A DNA stretch of 64,000 nucleotides from Nocardioides iriomotensis. Its GTDB lineage: Bacteria > Actinomycetota > Actinomycetes > Propionibacteriales > Nocardioidaceae. The notes beneath the pieces were generated by a model that saw only the letters and a list, made by a program, of their open reading frames with translations, made no database searches and was not told the origin of the DNA. The position numbers and the translations under genes were made by a program. Positions 31,144 through 40,043 of the stretch are shown here, in pieces. Numbering within the stretch: position 1 is the stretch's first letter; each line of letters opens with the position of its first letter. The DNA is taken from the NCBI RefSeq assembly GCF_004168035.1, contig NZ_SDPU01000023.1:62001-126000 (forward strand), in the 5' to 3' direction.

Positions 31144-31968
31144 TCAGCTCCCTGTCGATCGGTAGCGGCGGACGCCCGCGCGCCACGCCCACGCGGCCAC
31201 CAGGCCGAGGACGACGGCGGCGACGGGCGAGGCGAACTGCAGCCACTCGGGCAGACCGAAGGGGTCGGGCCGGCCGAGGACGTAGAGCGAGGGGTACCAG
31301 TTGACGAACCCGATCGGCACCAGGAACGTCAGCGCCTTCACGATCTCGCGCGGGTAGATGGTCATCGGGTACTGCGCGAACGTGTTGCCGCCGTAGGTGA
31401 ACGCGTTGGCGACCTCGGCCGCGTCGATGGTGAGGAACTGCATCGCACCGCCGAGGGTGAAGAACGCCGTGAAGATCGCCGTGCCGCACGCGACCAGGTA
31501 GCCGATCATCAGCACCTTCGACGGGGTCCAGTCGAGGTCGAGCGCGACGATCGACCAGAGCAGCACGACCGCGGCCTGGGTGATCCGGCCCAGCCTGCGC
31601 AGCGCGAACTGGTCGGAGGCGACCTGCGCGAACAGCGACACCGGCCGCACCATCATCGCGTCGAACGTGCCCATCCGGATCCGCGTGCCGAGCCGCTCGA
31701 TGTTGCCCAGCAGGAGGTCGGCGATGCCGAGGCACAACCCCGCCCCGCCGTACAGGAAGGCGACCTCGGCGAGCGAGAACCCGCCGAGCGCGTCGACGTT
31801 GGCGAACATGATCACGATCGCGACGAAGTCGAGGCCGGTCACCACGAACTGCGCGACGGTCATCATCCAGAACGACGCCCGGTAGGCCATCGAGACGCGG
31901 ACCCAGGCCGCGGCCAGCAGCAGGTAGGCGCGCAGCGCCCAGGACAGGCGGGTCAGGACCTCAGCCAC
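31144..31968 (-). CDS. ABC-2 family permease (PF06182 type)
   Basis: A 274-residue membrane protein with about six helices. LGGFSLAEVAFLYGGAGLCL and ERLGTRIRMGTFDAMMVRPV are typical of the PF06182 family, and FAQYPMTIYPREIVKALTFL precedes a periplasmic loop with a WYPSLYVLGRPDPFG motif. It partners the ATPase at 30179 and the second permease at 31961. The GTG start overlaps the stop of the upstream permease by 8 nt, so the two are coupled. The exported substrate is not known. Confidence 0.88.
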   Translation of the reverse strand: MAEVLTRLSWALRAYLLLAAAWVRVSMAYRASFWMMTVAQFVVTGLDFVAIVIMFANVDALGGFSLAEVAFLYGGAGLCLGIADLLLGNIERLGTRIRMGTFDAMMVRPVSLFAQVASDQFALRRLGRITQAAVVLLWSIVALDLDWTPSKVLMIGYLVACGTAIFTAFFTLGGAMQFLTIDAAEVANAFTYGGNTFAQYPMTIYPREIVKALTFLVPIGFVNWYPSLYVLGRPDPFGLPEWLQFASPVAAVVLGLVAAWAWRAGVRRYRSTGS

Positions 31969-32758
31969 CCTGCACCACCACCTTGCGGCGCGCCCGCTGC
32001 AGCACGACCTGGCAGACGCCGAGGAGCGCCGCCGCCCACGCCGCCTGGAAGATCAGGCCCCACCACGCCTCGTCACCGGCGCGGCGGCCGAGCCAGATGT
32101 CGGCCGGCACCTGGAGGAACGCCGCCCAGGGCAGCGCCATCGCCAGGTCGCGGGTCCAGCCCGGGAAGAGCACCAGCGGCACGACGAGCCCGGAGAAGAA
32201 CATCGCCACGACGATCTGCAGCTGCTTGACGCCGGTGTCGTCGAGCAGCCAGAAGGCGCTGGCGGTGACGAGCATCCGGATGCCGAACGACACCACCACG
32301 GCGAGCACCGTCGACACCGCGAACAGCAGCCAGGTCACCGGGCCGTCGGGGTAGCGCAGGTCGAACAGGACGGCGCCGACGAGCGTCGGCGCGAGCCCGC
32401 GGGTGAGGAGGTGGTACGCCGCGCGGCCGAGGTCGGTCGCGAGCCACCAGCCCAGCAGGCCGACGGGTCGGTACAGGTCGAGCGCGACGTCGCCGGTGCG
32501 GATCCGGGCCGCGAGGTCGTCGGTCGCGCCGCCGCCCCACACCGCGACGGTCATGATCATCGCCTGGCCCAGCCACGCGTAGGTGACCGCGTCGGAGACG
32601 TCGTACCCTCCGGCGCTGGGGTTGTGCGTCCACACCGCGATGTAGGTGTAGCTGATGATCACGCCGAACACCGAGTTGGTGAAGATGCCGGCGAGGGTCG
32701 CCGCGGTGTAGGTCGCGTAGCGGCGGAACGCGCGCACGGCGACCGCGACGTAGAGCAC
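31961..32758 (-). CDS. ABC-2 family permease, second subunit (PF06182 type)
   Basis: A 265-residue membrane protein with about six helices, homologous in pattern to its neighbour: YAWLGQAMIMTVAVWGGGAT, DLAARIRTGDVALDLYRPVG and a final WLGRRAGDEAWWGLIFQAAW. GTG start. It is the first gene of the three-gene operon and probably forms a heterodimeric channel with the permease at 31144. The 144-bp gap to the divergent NUDIX gene holds the promoter. Confidence 0.88.
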   Translation of the reverse strand: MLYVAVAVRAFRRYATYTAATLAGIFTNSVFGVIISYTYIAVWTHNPSAGGYDVSDAVTYAWLGQAMIMTVAVWGGGATDDLAARIRTGDVALDLYRPVGLLGWWLATDLGRAAYHLLTRGLAPTLVGAVLFDLRYPDGPVTWLLFAVSTVLAVVVSFGIRMLVTASAFWLLDDTGVKQLQIVVAMFFSGLVVPLVLFPGWTRDLAMALPWAAFLQVPADIWLGRRAGDEAWWGLIFQAAWAAALLGVCQVVLQRARRKVVVQGG

Positions 32759-32902
32759 CGAGACCTCCTGGAGCGCGCGGCAAGACCCCTGAACCGCGCC
32801 GGCCAGGGGGGTGGGAGTGCCGCTGTGAGATTGTGGGGAGGGTCAGTGTGCAGCACGCCGACCCGCCCGATCAATCACGATCCTTCTCGAGGGGACCTGC
32901 CC

Positions 32903-33415
32903 GTGACCGACACGCCCGTCCGGACCGGCACCACCGCCACGACCGTCGTCGAGGACGCGACGCCGTGCGCGGAGCGCAACTGCCGCATCGTGTCGGTGAT
33001 CCTCGTCGACGACCGTGGCTGGCTGCTGCTGCAGGAGCGCGACGCGGCTGCGCCGGTCGCCCCGGAGCAGTGGGGCCTGGTCGGCGGGCACGTCGAGGAG
33101 GGCGAGACGTTCGACGAGGCGCTGGTGCGTGAGCTGGCCGAGGAGACCGGGCTCGCCGTCGACGGCCTCGAGCTGTGGTTCGACGAGGTCGTTCAGCACT
33201 CGCCGAAGGTGTCCTCCCACCTCGCCGACCACTGGCAGATCCACGTCGGCCGGGCCGACGTCAGCGACGCCGACATCGTGCTCGGCGAGGGGCGGCAGAT
33301 CGTGTTCGTCGACCCGGCACGGATCCGGGCCGGCGAGCTCGACCTGGCGATCGCGTCGTCGTTCGCGCTGCCGCGCTTCCTGGAGTCGGAGACCTACCGC
33401 CGCCTGGCCGGCTGA
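32903..33415 (+). CDS. NUDIX hydrolase
   Basis: A 170-residue NUDIX protein. The motif is complete within GGHVEEGETFDEALVRELAE and continues ETGL, matching Gx5Ex7REUxEExGU. An N-terminal CAERNCRIVSVILVDDRGW starts the domain and EQWGLVGGHVE sits before the box. It hydrolyses a nucleoside diphosphate linked to another group; which one cannot be told. GTG start after AGGGGA. It is followed by an inverted REP-like element. Confidence 0.9.
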   Translation: MTDTPVRTGTTATTVVEDATPCAERNCRIVSVILVDDRGWLLLQERDAAAPVAPEQWGLVGGHVEEGETFDEALVRELAEETGLAVDGLELWFDEVVQHSPKVSSHLADHWQIHVGRADVSDADIVLGEGRQIVFVDPARIRAGELDLAIASSFALPRFLESETYRRLAG

Positions 33416-33425
33416 GGCGCCCCGG

Positions 33426-33466
33426 TGGTCGACCCGTCGAGACCCTGGTCTCGACAGGCTCGACCA
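33426..33466. repeat. inverted REP-like element
   Basis: Two arms, TGGTCGACCCGTCGAGACC and GGTCTCGACAGGCTCGACCA, pair with one gap around a two-base spacer. The second arm is the complement of the core found twice at 11920-11991. It lies between the NUDIX and PEBP-like genes, which converge, and could act as a bidirectional terminator. Confidence 0.8.
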
Positions 33467-33478
33467 ACCGAGTGGCGG

Positions 33479-34003
33479 TCAGTGCTGGTAGGTGCCGTGC
33501 AGGATCGCGCGGCCCAGCGTCTTGAACGCCAGGTTGAACGACACCACCGCCGGGGACGCGGACGCGTCGACGCCGAGCGTCTCCTCACCGACGGCGTGCA
33601 CGACGAAGAAGTACCGGTGCACCTGGTCGCCCTCCGGGGGAGCCGCGCCCATGAAGCCGTGCTCGCCGCCGTCGTTGCGGGCGTGGAAGGCGCTGCCCGG
33701 CAGGTCGCCCGCCGCCGCTCCCGTGTCGAGTGACGTCACGTCGGCCGGCAGGTCGACGAGCACCCAGTGCCAGAAGCCCGACGGCGTCGGGGCGTCCGGG
33801 TCGAAACAGGTGACGACGAAGCTCTTGGTGCCCTCGGGGGCGCCCGACCACGACAGCTGCGGCGACGTGTTGCCCTTCGCCGCGACCTGGTCGTCCTTCA
33901 GCGGCGCGCCGTCGGTCACGTCGTCGCTGGTGACCGTGAAGGACGCCGTGGCGGGCAGCAGGTCGTAGGGGTTCGGGGTGACGGGACGGTCGAGGGTGCT
34001 CAC
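33479..34003 (-). CDS. YbhB/YbcL family Raf-kinase-inhibitor-like (PEBP) protein
   Basis: A 174-residue PEBP-fold protein. The ligand-site pattern is present: [20 protein letters not shown] and the late [30 protein letters not shown] is typical of bacterial YbhB/YbcL. Ligands are small anions or phospholipid head groups in the family; the bacterial role is unclear. The GTG start has AGGAGG upstream. The gene is divergent from cobT. Confidence 0.88.
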   Translation of the reverse strand: MSTLDRPVTPNPYDLLPATASFTVTSDDVTDGAPLKDDQVAAKGNTSPQLSWSGAPEGTKSFVVTCFDPDAPTPSGFWHWVLVDLPADVTSLDTGAAAGDLPGSAFHARNDGGEHGFMGAAPPEGDQVHRYFFVVHAVGEETLGVDASASPAVVSFNLAFKTLGRAILHGTYQH

Positions 34004-34101
34004 TTCGGCGGCCTCCTGCGGGTCGGTCTGGTGCGGACGGTTACCACGAAGGGACAGTAGTCCGGCCCCTGGGCGGGTTCCAGACTTCGCCGTACGGCGG
34101 G

Positions 34102-34107
34102 GACAAT
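34102..34107 (+). promoter_or_regulatory. -10-like box (GACAAT) for cobT
   Basis: GACAAT ends 7 nt before the ATG at 34115 and overlaps the alternative ATG at 34106. This favours 34115 as a leaderless start for the corrin/siroheme operon. Confidence 0.45.
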
Positions 34108-34114
34108 GGCGGCC

Positions 34115-35194
34115 ATGTCCTCGACGTCACCGGGCTACTCGGACCCGCTGCTGCACCACCTCCTCACCGCCGTCGCGCCGCTCGACGCGCGGGCGATGCA
34201 GGAGGCCGAGGCGCGGCAGGCGCAGCTGACCAAGCCCGCCGGCGCGCTCGGCGTGCTGGAGGAGACCTCCGTCCGGCTCTGCGGCATCCAGCGCACCTGC
34301 CCGCCGCGTCCGCTGGCGAAGCCCGTCGTCGCGGTGTTCGCCGCCGACCACGGCGTGCACGCTCGCGGCGTGACCCCCTGGCCGCAGGAGGTGACGGCGT
34401 CGATGATCGAGAACTTCCGCGCCGGCGGCGCGGCCGTCAACGTGCTGGCCCGGCAGGTGGGGGCCGAGGTGTACGTCGTCGACATGGGCGTCAACGCCGA
34501 CGTGGCCGCCGACGACCGGGTGCTCGACCGCAAGATCCGCCGCGGTACGTCGGACCTCGCGGCCGGTCCCGCGATGACGCGCGACGAGGCCGCCGCCGGT
34601 GTGTTCCTCGGCGCCGACGTGGCCCAGCAGCTGGTCGCCGCCGGGCACGACTGCCTGCTCACCGGCGACATGGGCATCGCCAACACCACGGCGTCCGCGG
34701 CCCTGATCGCCGCCCTCACCGGTGCCGAGGCCGCCGACGTGACCGGCCGGGGGACCGGCATCGACGACCCGACCCACGCCCACAAGATCTCGATCGTCAA
34801 GGTCGTTCTGGAGCGCCGCCCGGCGAGCGAAGACCCGCTGGAGACGCTGGCGTCGGTGGGCGGTTTCGAGCACGCCGGCCTCGTCGGCTTCGTGCTCGCG
34901 GCCGCGGCCATGGGCGTCCCGGTGGTGCTCGACGGGCTGATCGCCGGCGCCGCCGCGCTGGTCGTGCAGGCGATCGCGCCCGGCGCCCTCGACTACTGCT
35001 TCGCGGGCCACCGCAGCGCGGAGCCGGGCCACCGCGTCGCCCTGCAGCACCTCGGCCTGCGGCCGCTCGTCGACCTCGACCTCCGCCTGGGCGAGGGGAC
35101 GGGCGCGACGCTCGCGTTCCCGCTCGTCGAGGCGGCCGGCGCGACCCTGCGCGAGATGGCGACGTTCGACGCGGCCGGGGTGGCCCGGAAGTGA
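34115..35194 (+). CDS. cobT: nicotinate-nucleotide--dimethylbenzimidazole phosphoribosyltransferase CobT
   Basis: A 359-residue enzyme of cobalamin assembly. It makes alpha-ribazole phosphate from dimethylbenzimidazole and nicotinate mononucleotide. [13 protein letters not shown] is the N-terminal family motif; [33 protein letters not shown] and a C-terminal [20 protein letters not shown] with the catalytic Glu of the EGTGA region follow. The start at 34115 was preferred to 34106 because of a -10 box placed for leaderless initiation. Its stop overlaps the next start (GTGA), so cobA is coupled. Confidence 0.93.
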   Translation: MSSTSPGYSDPLLHHLLTAVAPLDARAMQEAEARQAQLTKPAGALGVLEETSVRLCGIQRTCPPRPLAKPVVAVFAADHGVHARGVTPWPQEVTASMIENFRAGGAAVNVLARQVGAEVYVVDMGVNADVAADDRVLDRKIRRGTSDLAAGPAMTRDEAAAGVFLGADVAQQLVAAGHDCLLTGDMGIANTTASAALIAALTGAEAADVTGRGTGIDDPTHAHKISIVKVVLERRPASEDPLETLASVGGFEHAGLVGFVLAAAAMGVPVVLDGLIAGAAALVVQAIAPGALDYCFAGHRSAEPGHRVALQHLGLRPLVDLDLRLGEGTGATLAFPLVEAAGATLREMATFDAAGVARK

Positions 35195-36444
35195 CCGGAC
35201 CCGCCGCCGACCAGGACGAGTTCCCGCCGTACCCCTCGGGGCTGCGGCTGGCGGGCCGCCGGGTGGTCGTCGTCGGCGGCGGGCACGTCGCCCAGCGCCG
35301 GGTGCCCGGCCTGATCGCCGTGGGCGCCGACGTGGTCGTCGTGTCGCCCGAGGTGACCCCGGCGGTCGAGGGCCTGGTGGGCGGCGGCGAGATCACCTGG
35401 CACCAGCGCGGCTTCGCGGAGGGCGACCTGGACGACGCCTGGTACGTCATCGCCGCGACCGACGACGCGGCCGTCAACGAGCGCGTCAGCGCAGCAGCCG
35501 AGGAACGCCGGATCTTCTGCGTGCGCAGCGACGACGCGCCCAAGGCCACCGCGTGGACGCCGGCGGTCGGCCGGCACGCCGGGGTGACCGTGGCGGTCGT
35601 CGGCAACCGCGAGCCGCGGCGCTCCGCCTCGATCCGCGACGCCATCGTCGCCGGGCTGCGCGACGGCGCGATCGCCGCCCCGCACGACCACGAGCGCACC
35701 GCCGAGGTGGTGCTCGTCGGCGGTGGGCCGGGTGACCCGGAGCTGGTCACCGTCGCCGCCCGCCGGGCGCTGACCGAGGCCGACGTCGTGGTCGCCGACC
35801 GGCTCGCCCCGCGCGAGCTGCTCGACGAGCTGTCGCCCGACGTCGAGCTGATCGACGTCGCCAAGCTGCCCCGCGGCCGCTCCGCCGCCCAGGAGGAGAT
35901 CAACCGGGTCATCGTCGACCGTGCCCTCGCCGGGAAGCGGGTGGTGCGGTTCAAGGGCGGCGACTCGTTCGTGTTCGGCCGCGGCTACGAGGAGGCGATC
36001 GCCTGCGCCGAGGCCGGCGTCCCCTGCCGCGTCGTCCCCGGCCTCACCAGCGCGATCTCCGTGCCGGCGGTCGCCGGCATCCCGGTCACGCACCGCGGCG
36101 TCGCCCACGAGTTCACCGTCATCTCCGGCCACCTCCCGCCCGGGCACCCCGAGTCGCTGGTCGAGTGGCCCGCGGTCGCGCGGCTGCGCGGCACCGTCGT
36201 GCTGCTGATGGCCGTGCAGAACCTCCCGGCGATCGCCGCCGCCCTGCTCGACGGCGGCCGCGACGCCGCCACCCCGGTGGCGATCGTGTCCGAGGGCACG
36301 ATGCCGGGGGAGCGCACCGTGCTCTCCACGCTGGGCGAGGTCGGCGAGGCGGTCGTCGCCCAGGACGTCCGGCCCCCGGCGATCGTGGTCGTCGGCGACG
36401 TGGTGGCGGTCGCCAACCCGGCGACGTACGCCGGCCGCGACTGA
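35191..36444 (+). CDS. cobA: bifunctional precorrin-2 dehydrogenase / uroporphyrinogen-III C-methyltransferase (CysG/CobA type)
   Basis: A 417-residue fusion. Residues about 15-160 form a Rossmann-type precorrin-2 dehydrogenase (VVVVGGGHVAQRR, ATDDAAVNERV). From about 170 a SUMT methyltransferase follows with VLVGGGPGDPELVTV, VADRLAP, KLPRGR, FKGGDSFVFGRGYEE and the GIPVTHRG motif. It uses two SAM to turn uroporphyrinogen III into precorrin-2, the branch point of siroheme and cobalamin, and may oxidise it onward. Start GTG overlaps cobT by 4 nt and its stop overlaps the next ATG by 1 nt. Confidence 0.93.
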   Translation: MTGPAADQDEFPPYPSGLRLAGRRVVVVGGGHVAQRRVPGLIAVGADVVVVSPEVTPAVEGLVGGGEITWHQRGFAEGDLDDAWYVIAATDDAAVNERVSAAAEERRIFCVRSDDAPKATAWTPAVGRHAGVTVAVVGNREPRRSASIRDAIVAGLRDGAIAAPHDHERTAEVVLVGGGPGDPELVTVAARRALTEADVVVADRLAPRELLDELSPDVELIDVAKLPRGRSAAQEEINRVIVDRALAGKRVVRFKGGDSFVFGRGYEEAIACAEAGVPCRVVPGLTSAISVPAVAGIPVTHRGVAHEFTVISGHLPPGHPESLVEWPAVARLRGTVVLLMAVQNLPAIAAALLDGGRDAATPVAIVSEGTMPGERTVLSTLGEVGEAVVAQDVRPPAIVVVGDVVAVANPATYAGRD

Positions 36445-37247
36445 TGGCGGCCCGCGTCGAGGTCGCCGACCCTGCCGACCCGCGGCTCGCCGACTACCGC
36501 GACCTGCGCGACGTCGAGCTGCGCAAGAGCCTGGAGGCCGAGCACGGGCTGTTCCTCGCCGAGGGCGAGAAGGTGGTACGGCGGGCCGTCGAGGCCGGCT
36601 ACGCGCCCCGGTCGTTCCTGATGGCCGAGCGCTGGCTCGACGGTCTGTCCGACGTGCTGGCGACGACCGAGGCGCCCTGCTTCGTGGTCACCGAGGCACT
36701 GGCGGAGGAGGTGACGGGCTTCCACGTGCACCGCGGCGCGCTTGCGTCGCTGGAGCGCCGGCCGCTGCCGTCCGTCGACGCGGTGCTCGACGGCGCGCGC
36801 ACCGTGCTGGTGCTCGAGGACATCGTGGACCACACCAACGTCGGCGCGATCCTCCGCTCCGGCGCGGCCCTGGGCGTCGACGCCGTCCTGCTGTCGCCGC
36901 GCTGCGCCGACCCGCTCTACCGGCGGTCCGTGAAGGTGGCGATGGGTGCGGTGTTCTCGATGCCGTGGACCCGGCTGGACGAGTGGTACGACGCGCTCCC
37001 GGCCCTCACCGCCCGTGGCTTCACGACGGTCGCGATGACGCTCGCGCCGGACGCCGTACCGCTGGAGGAGGCGGTGCGCGGTCTGGACCGGGTCGCCCTC
37101 GTGCTCGGCGGCGAGGGGCACGGGCTCTCCCCTCGCTGGGAGCAGTCGGCCGACCGGCGCGCGATCATCCCGATGCGGCCGGGCATCGACAGCCTCAACG
37201 TGGCCGCGGCGACCGCGGTCGCCTGCTACGCGATGGAGCGGCGCTGA
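36444..37247 (+). CDS. SpoU/TrmH family RNA 2'-O-methyltransferase
   Basis: A 267-residue SPOUT-class methyltransferase. The three motifs are clear: DHTNVGAILRSGAALGVDA, VLGGEGHGLSP and IPMRPGIDSLNVAAATAVA, the knot that binds SAM. The N-terminal RNA-binding part (about 1-105) has GLFLAEGEKVVRRAVEAGY. Target is rRNA or tRNA; which base is not evident. The ATG overlaps the cobA stop (TGATG), so it is read as part of the corrin operon, an unexpected partner whose only clear shared feature is SAM use. Confidence 0.9.
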   Translation: MAARVEVADPADPRLADYRDLRDVELRKSLEAEHGLFLAEGEKVVRRAVEAGYAPRSFLMAERWLDGLSDVLATTEAPCFVVTEALAEEVTGFHVHRGALASLERRPLPSVDAVLDGARTVLVLEDIVDHTNVGAILRSGAALGVDAVLLSPRCADPLYRRSVKVAMGAVFSMPWTRLDEWYDALPALTARGFTTVAMTLAPDAVPLEEAVRGLDRVALVLGGEGHGLSPRWEQSADRRAIIPMRPGIDSLNVAAATAVACYAMERR

Positions 37248-37288
37248 GGCCGGCCGCGATCCCGTGCAGCGTCGGGAGCGCCACGGGC

Positions 37289-37294
37289 TAACCT
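37289..37294 (+). promoter_or_regulatory. -10 box (TAACCT) before the PAS-PP2C gene
   Basis: TAACCT ends 5 nt before the GTG at 37300, close enough for leaderless initiation and support for that start over the GTG at 37264. Confidence 0.45.
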
Positions 37295-37299
37295 TCGGC

Positions 37300-38841
37300 G
37301 TGCCTTCCTTCGCGGCGTTCGGTGAGATCGGCCGTCTCTACGACGAGACCGACTGGTCCAGCACGCCCGTGGGCGACCCGTCGCAGTGGTCGGACACGCT
37401 GCGCGGCGTCGTCGACCGGATGCTGCACACGCAGTTCGTGGTGACGCTGCTGTGGGGTCCCGAGCTCGTGCTCGTGTACAACGCGGCGTACGCGGCGCTG
37501 ATCGGCGACAAGCACCCGGCCGCCCTCGGCGCGAGGACGCGGGACGTCTTCCCGGAGGCCTGGGACCTGATCGGCCCCATGCTCGAGGGCGTCGGGGCGA
37601 CCTCGCACTCGACGTACGTCGAGGACACCCTGCTCCCGCTGGAGCGGCACGGCTTCCTCGAGGAGTGCTACTTCACGTTCTCCTACTCCCCGGTGCGCAA
37701 CCTCGACGGCGAGGTCGAGGGCATCGTCGACATCACCACCGAGACGACCGCTCAGGTGCTCGCGCGCCGGCGGCTCTGGCTGCTCACCCAGCTCAACGAG
37801 GCGCTCGCCGACGTCCACGACATCGCCGCCGTGCGCGAGCTCGCCCTGCCCGTGCTGCGCGCCGAGGCCCGCGACCTGCCCGAGGTCGACATCGTGCTCG
37901 GCACCCAGCTGCCGGGTGGGGACGGGAAGATCGAGCGGGGCGGCTTGGCGACGTTCCCGCTGCAGACGGCCGAGTCCGGCGACGCCGCCACGCTCGTCGT
38001 ACGCCTGAGCGACATGCTGCACCCCGACGAGAACTACGTCGGCTTCCTGCGCCTGATCTCGGCCGCGCTGCGGCAGTCGATCGACCGGGCCCGGTCGCGC
38101 CAGGCCGAGCTGCGGGAGGTTGCGGCGCAGCGCGACATGGCCGAGGCCTTCCAGCGTTCGCTGCTGCCGATCCCGGCCGCAGGCAACCGGCCCGACGTCG
38201 CCGTGCGCTACCGCCCGGCGGCCGAGCAGGCCCAGGTCGGCGGCGACTGGTACGACCTCTTCCGCATCCCCGACGGCTCGCTGATGGTGGTCATCGGCGA
38301 CGTCGCCGGCCACGACCAGCAGTCGGCGGCCGCGATGGCGCAGGTACGGAACATGACCCGCGGGGTGGCCTACACCCTCGACGCGGCGACGCCGGCGCCG
38401 GTCCTGCGCGGCATCGACCGGGCGATGGCCGGCTCGGCCGCCGACGTGGTCGCCACCGGCGTGGTCGCCCAGGTGTCCGGCGAGGCGGACAACGGAGCCC
38501 TGCTGCTCCGCTGGTCCAACGCCGGCCACCCGCCGCCGGTGCTCCTCGCGGCGGACGGCACCGCGACGCTGCTCGAGCGGCCCGCGGATCTGCTGCTCGG
38601 CCTCGACGTCGACGCGCGGCGCGACGACCACGAGATCGAGCTGCCGCCGGGGGCGTCCGTGCTGCTCTACACCGACGGGCTCGTCGAGCGGCGCGGCGTC
38701 CCGATCGCCGACGGCCTGGCCTGGCTCGTGCAGACGCTGACCGGCCAGCACGGCCGGAGCCCGGACGAGCTGTGCGACTACCTGCTGGACACCGCCTCGG
38801 CCACCGAGGACGACGTGGCGCTGCTGGTGCTCAGGGCCTGA
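37300..38841 (+). CDS. PAS-domain PP2C (SpoIIE-type) serine phosphatase
   Basis: A 513-residue protein. A PAS domain fills about residues 30-165 (WGPELVLVYNAAYAALIG at its start, YFTFSYSPVRNLDGEVEGIV at its end). A GAF-like linker follows with a coiled stretch, then a SpoIIE PP2C domain from about 300. Metal motifs GGDWYD, VIGDVAGHDQ and TEDDVALLVLR are intact. QRSLLPIPAA marks the typical entry. Such proteins dephosphorylate anti-sigma-factor antagonists in partner-switching cascades; no sigma-factor partner is in the window. Its 3' end overlaps the convergent TetR gene by 11 nt. Confidence 0.9.
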   Translation: MPSFAAFGEIGRLYDETDWSSTPVGDPSQWSDTLRGVVDRMLHTQFVVTLLWGPELVLVYNAAYAALIGDKHPAALGARTRDVFPEAWDLIGPMLEGVGATSHSTYVEDTLLPLERHGFLEECYFTFSYSPVRNLDGEVEGIVDITTETTAQVLARRRLWLLTQLNEALADVHDIAAVRELALPVLRAEARDLPEVDIVLGTQLPGGDGKIERGGLATFPLQTAESGDAATLVVRLSDMLHPDENYVGFLRLISAALRQSIDRARSRQAELREVAAQRDMAEAFQRSLLPIPAAGNRPDVAVRYRPAAEQAQVGGDWYDLFRIPDGSLMVVIGDVAGHDQQSAAAMAQVRNMTRGVAYTLDAATPAPVLRGIDRAMAGSAADVVATGVVAQVSGEADNGALLLRWSNAGHPPPVLLAADGTATLLERPADLLLGLDVDARRDDHEIELPPGASVLLYTDGLVERRGVPIADGLAWLVQTLTGQHGRSPDELCDYLLDTASATEDDVALLVLRA

Positions 38842-39433
38842 GCCCGGCCTCGCGCACCATCGCGGTCATCAGCGCGACCGCGGAGCGGTCCGACAGCCCG
38901 CCGTCGACGCAGAGCGACTGCCACGTCGCGAAGGACACCGCGTGCGTCACCGCGGTCCGGCGGACCCTGCTGCGGCCGGGGAACGGCTCGAGCATCGTCT
39001 CCACCCAGGCGCGCTCCGCCCCCAGGCGCGCCGCCCGGACGGCCTCTGGCACCACCTCCGCGTCGCGGATGACGAGGCGCAGCATCGCCGCGCCCTCGCG
39101 GTAGTAGCGGTAGACGTCCGTCAGACCGGCCGTCAGGCGTTCCTCGGCGTCCGGATGGACGGTCCACCGGTCCGGGTCCGGCCGTCGCTGCCGGGCGAGC
39201 CACTGGGCCGAGCACGCCTGGAACAGCGACTCGTCGTCGGGGAAGTGCCGGTAGACCGTGGCGCGCGTGACCCCCGCCGTACGGGCGACGGCCGCGATGC
39301 TCGCGTGCGCAGGGCCGACGGAGCCGTGCAAGGTCTCGGCGGCGTCGACGATCCGTGCCCGCGTACGCCGTTCGTCGTCGGCGCGTCGGGTCTTCCGGTA
39401 GGGCCGTCTGGTCGACCCGACCTGCTGGTCCAT
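38831..39433 (-). CDS. TetR family transcriptional regulator
   Basis: A 200-residue repressor. The HTH is at about residues 28-72 with RIVDAAETLHGSVGPAHASI and VARTAGVTRATVYRHFPDDE. The C-terminal ligand domain is of the short TetR class, ending AVALMTAMVREAGLRP. It is divergent from a cupin gene with 72 bp between starts, which contain an inverted-repeat operator candidate, so it probably controls the cupin and itself. The 3' end overlaps the PP2C gene by 11 nt. Confidence 0.92.
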   Translation of the reverse strand: MDQQVGSTRRPYRKTRRADDERRTRARIVDAAETLHGSVGPAHASIAAVARTAGVTRATVYRHFPDDESLFQACSAQWLARQRRPDPDRWTVHPDAEERLTAGLTDVYRYYREGAAMLRLVIRDAEVVPEAVRAARLGAERAWVETMLEPFPGRSRVRRTAVTHAVSFATWQSLCVDGGLSDRSAVALMTAMVREAGLRP

Positions 39434-39438
39434 AGATC

Positions 39439-39483
39439 TTGACACCGCTCCCGTGCAGGCAGACATTGAGAGAACACCAGTGT
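39439..39483 (+). promoter_or_regulatory. promoter and TetR-operator candidate between tetR and cupin
   Basis: TTGACA at 39439-39444 is a perfect -35 hexamer. GACATT at 39462-39467 could be the -10 at 17-bp spacing. An imperfect inverted repeat, ACATTG at 39463-39468 and CAGTGT at 39478-39483, overlaps the -10 and probable start, a good place for TetR repression of the cupin gene. Confidence 0.5.
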
Positions 39484-39505
39484 ACGACGAAAGTGGAGGT
39501 GGAAC

Positions 39506-40021
39506 ATGGAGCTGACCCAGGCGCCCGAGCTCACGGTCGTCCGCCCCGGAGTGGGAGAGCAGGTCGACCTCGGCACGATCGGAGTGGTCTTCAAGCTCGA
39601 CGGCGAGCAGACCAACGGGCAGGTGTCGCTCGTCGAGCACCCGTTCCCGGTCGGCGCCTGCGTGCCTCCGCACCGGCACACGCGGGAGGACGAGTACTCC
39701 GTCGTCACCGAGGGCGAGATCGGGTTCCGCTCCGGTGACCGCGAGGTCGTGCTCGGCGCCGGCGGCTACATCACCAAGCCGCGCGGCGAGACGCACACGA
39801 TGTGGAACGCCGGGGACGTCCCGGCGCGCATGATCGAGGTGATCTCCCCGGCCGGGTTCGAGCACTTCTTCCGCCGGATGGGCGGCCTGGTGGCGTCCGG
39901 CCCGCCCGACCCCGAGGAGGTCAGGGCGCTCGCCGAGCGCTACGGGCTCGTGCTGGAACGGCCGGACTGGCTCGACGACGTGGTCGAGCGGTACCACCTG
40001 ACACCGCCGCCGGGTCGCTGA
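39506..40021 (+). CDS. cupin domain protein
   Basis: A 171-residue single-cupin protein. Metal motif 1 is seen in CVPPHRHTREDEYSVVTEGE (two His and a Glu) and motif 2 in GETHTMWNAGD (His). A helical tail follows (residues about 118-165). It fits quercetinase-like or sensory cupins rather than a defined enzyme class. The ATG follows GGAGGTGGAAC. It is probably repressed by the divergent TetR protein. Confidence 0.88.
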   Translation: MELTQAPELTVVRPGVGEQVDLGTIGVVFKLDGEQTNGQVSLVEHPFPVGACVPPHRHTREDEYSVVTEGEIGFRSGDREVVLGAGGYITKPRGETHTMWNAGDVPARMIEVISPAGFEHFFRRMGGLVASGPPDPEEVRALAERYGLVLERPDWLDDVVERYHLTPPPGR

Positions 40022-40043
40022 CCTCGCGCGTGCGCACGACAGC

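Noticed and set aside
34004-34114. Cobalamin riboswitch upstream of cobT
   Set aside because: The gap to the divergent gene is too short (about 110 bp) and a -10 box sits directly before the start, so there is no leader to hold one.
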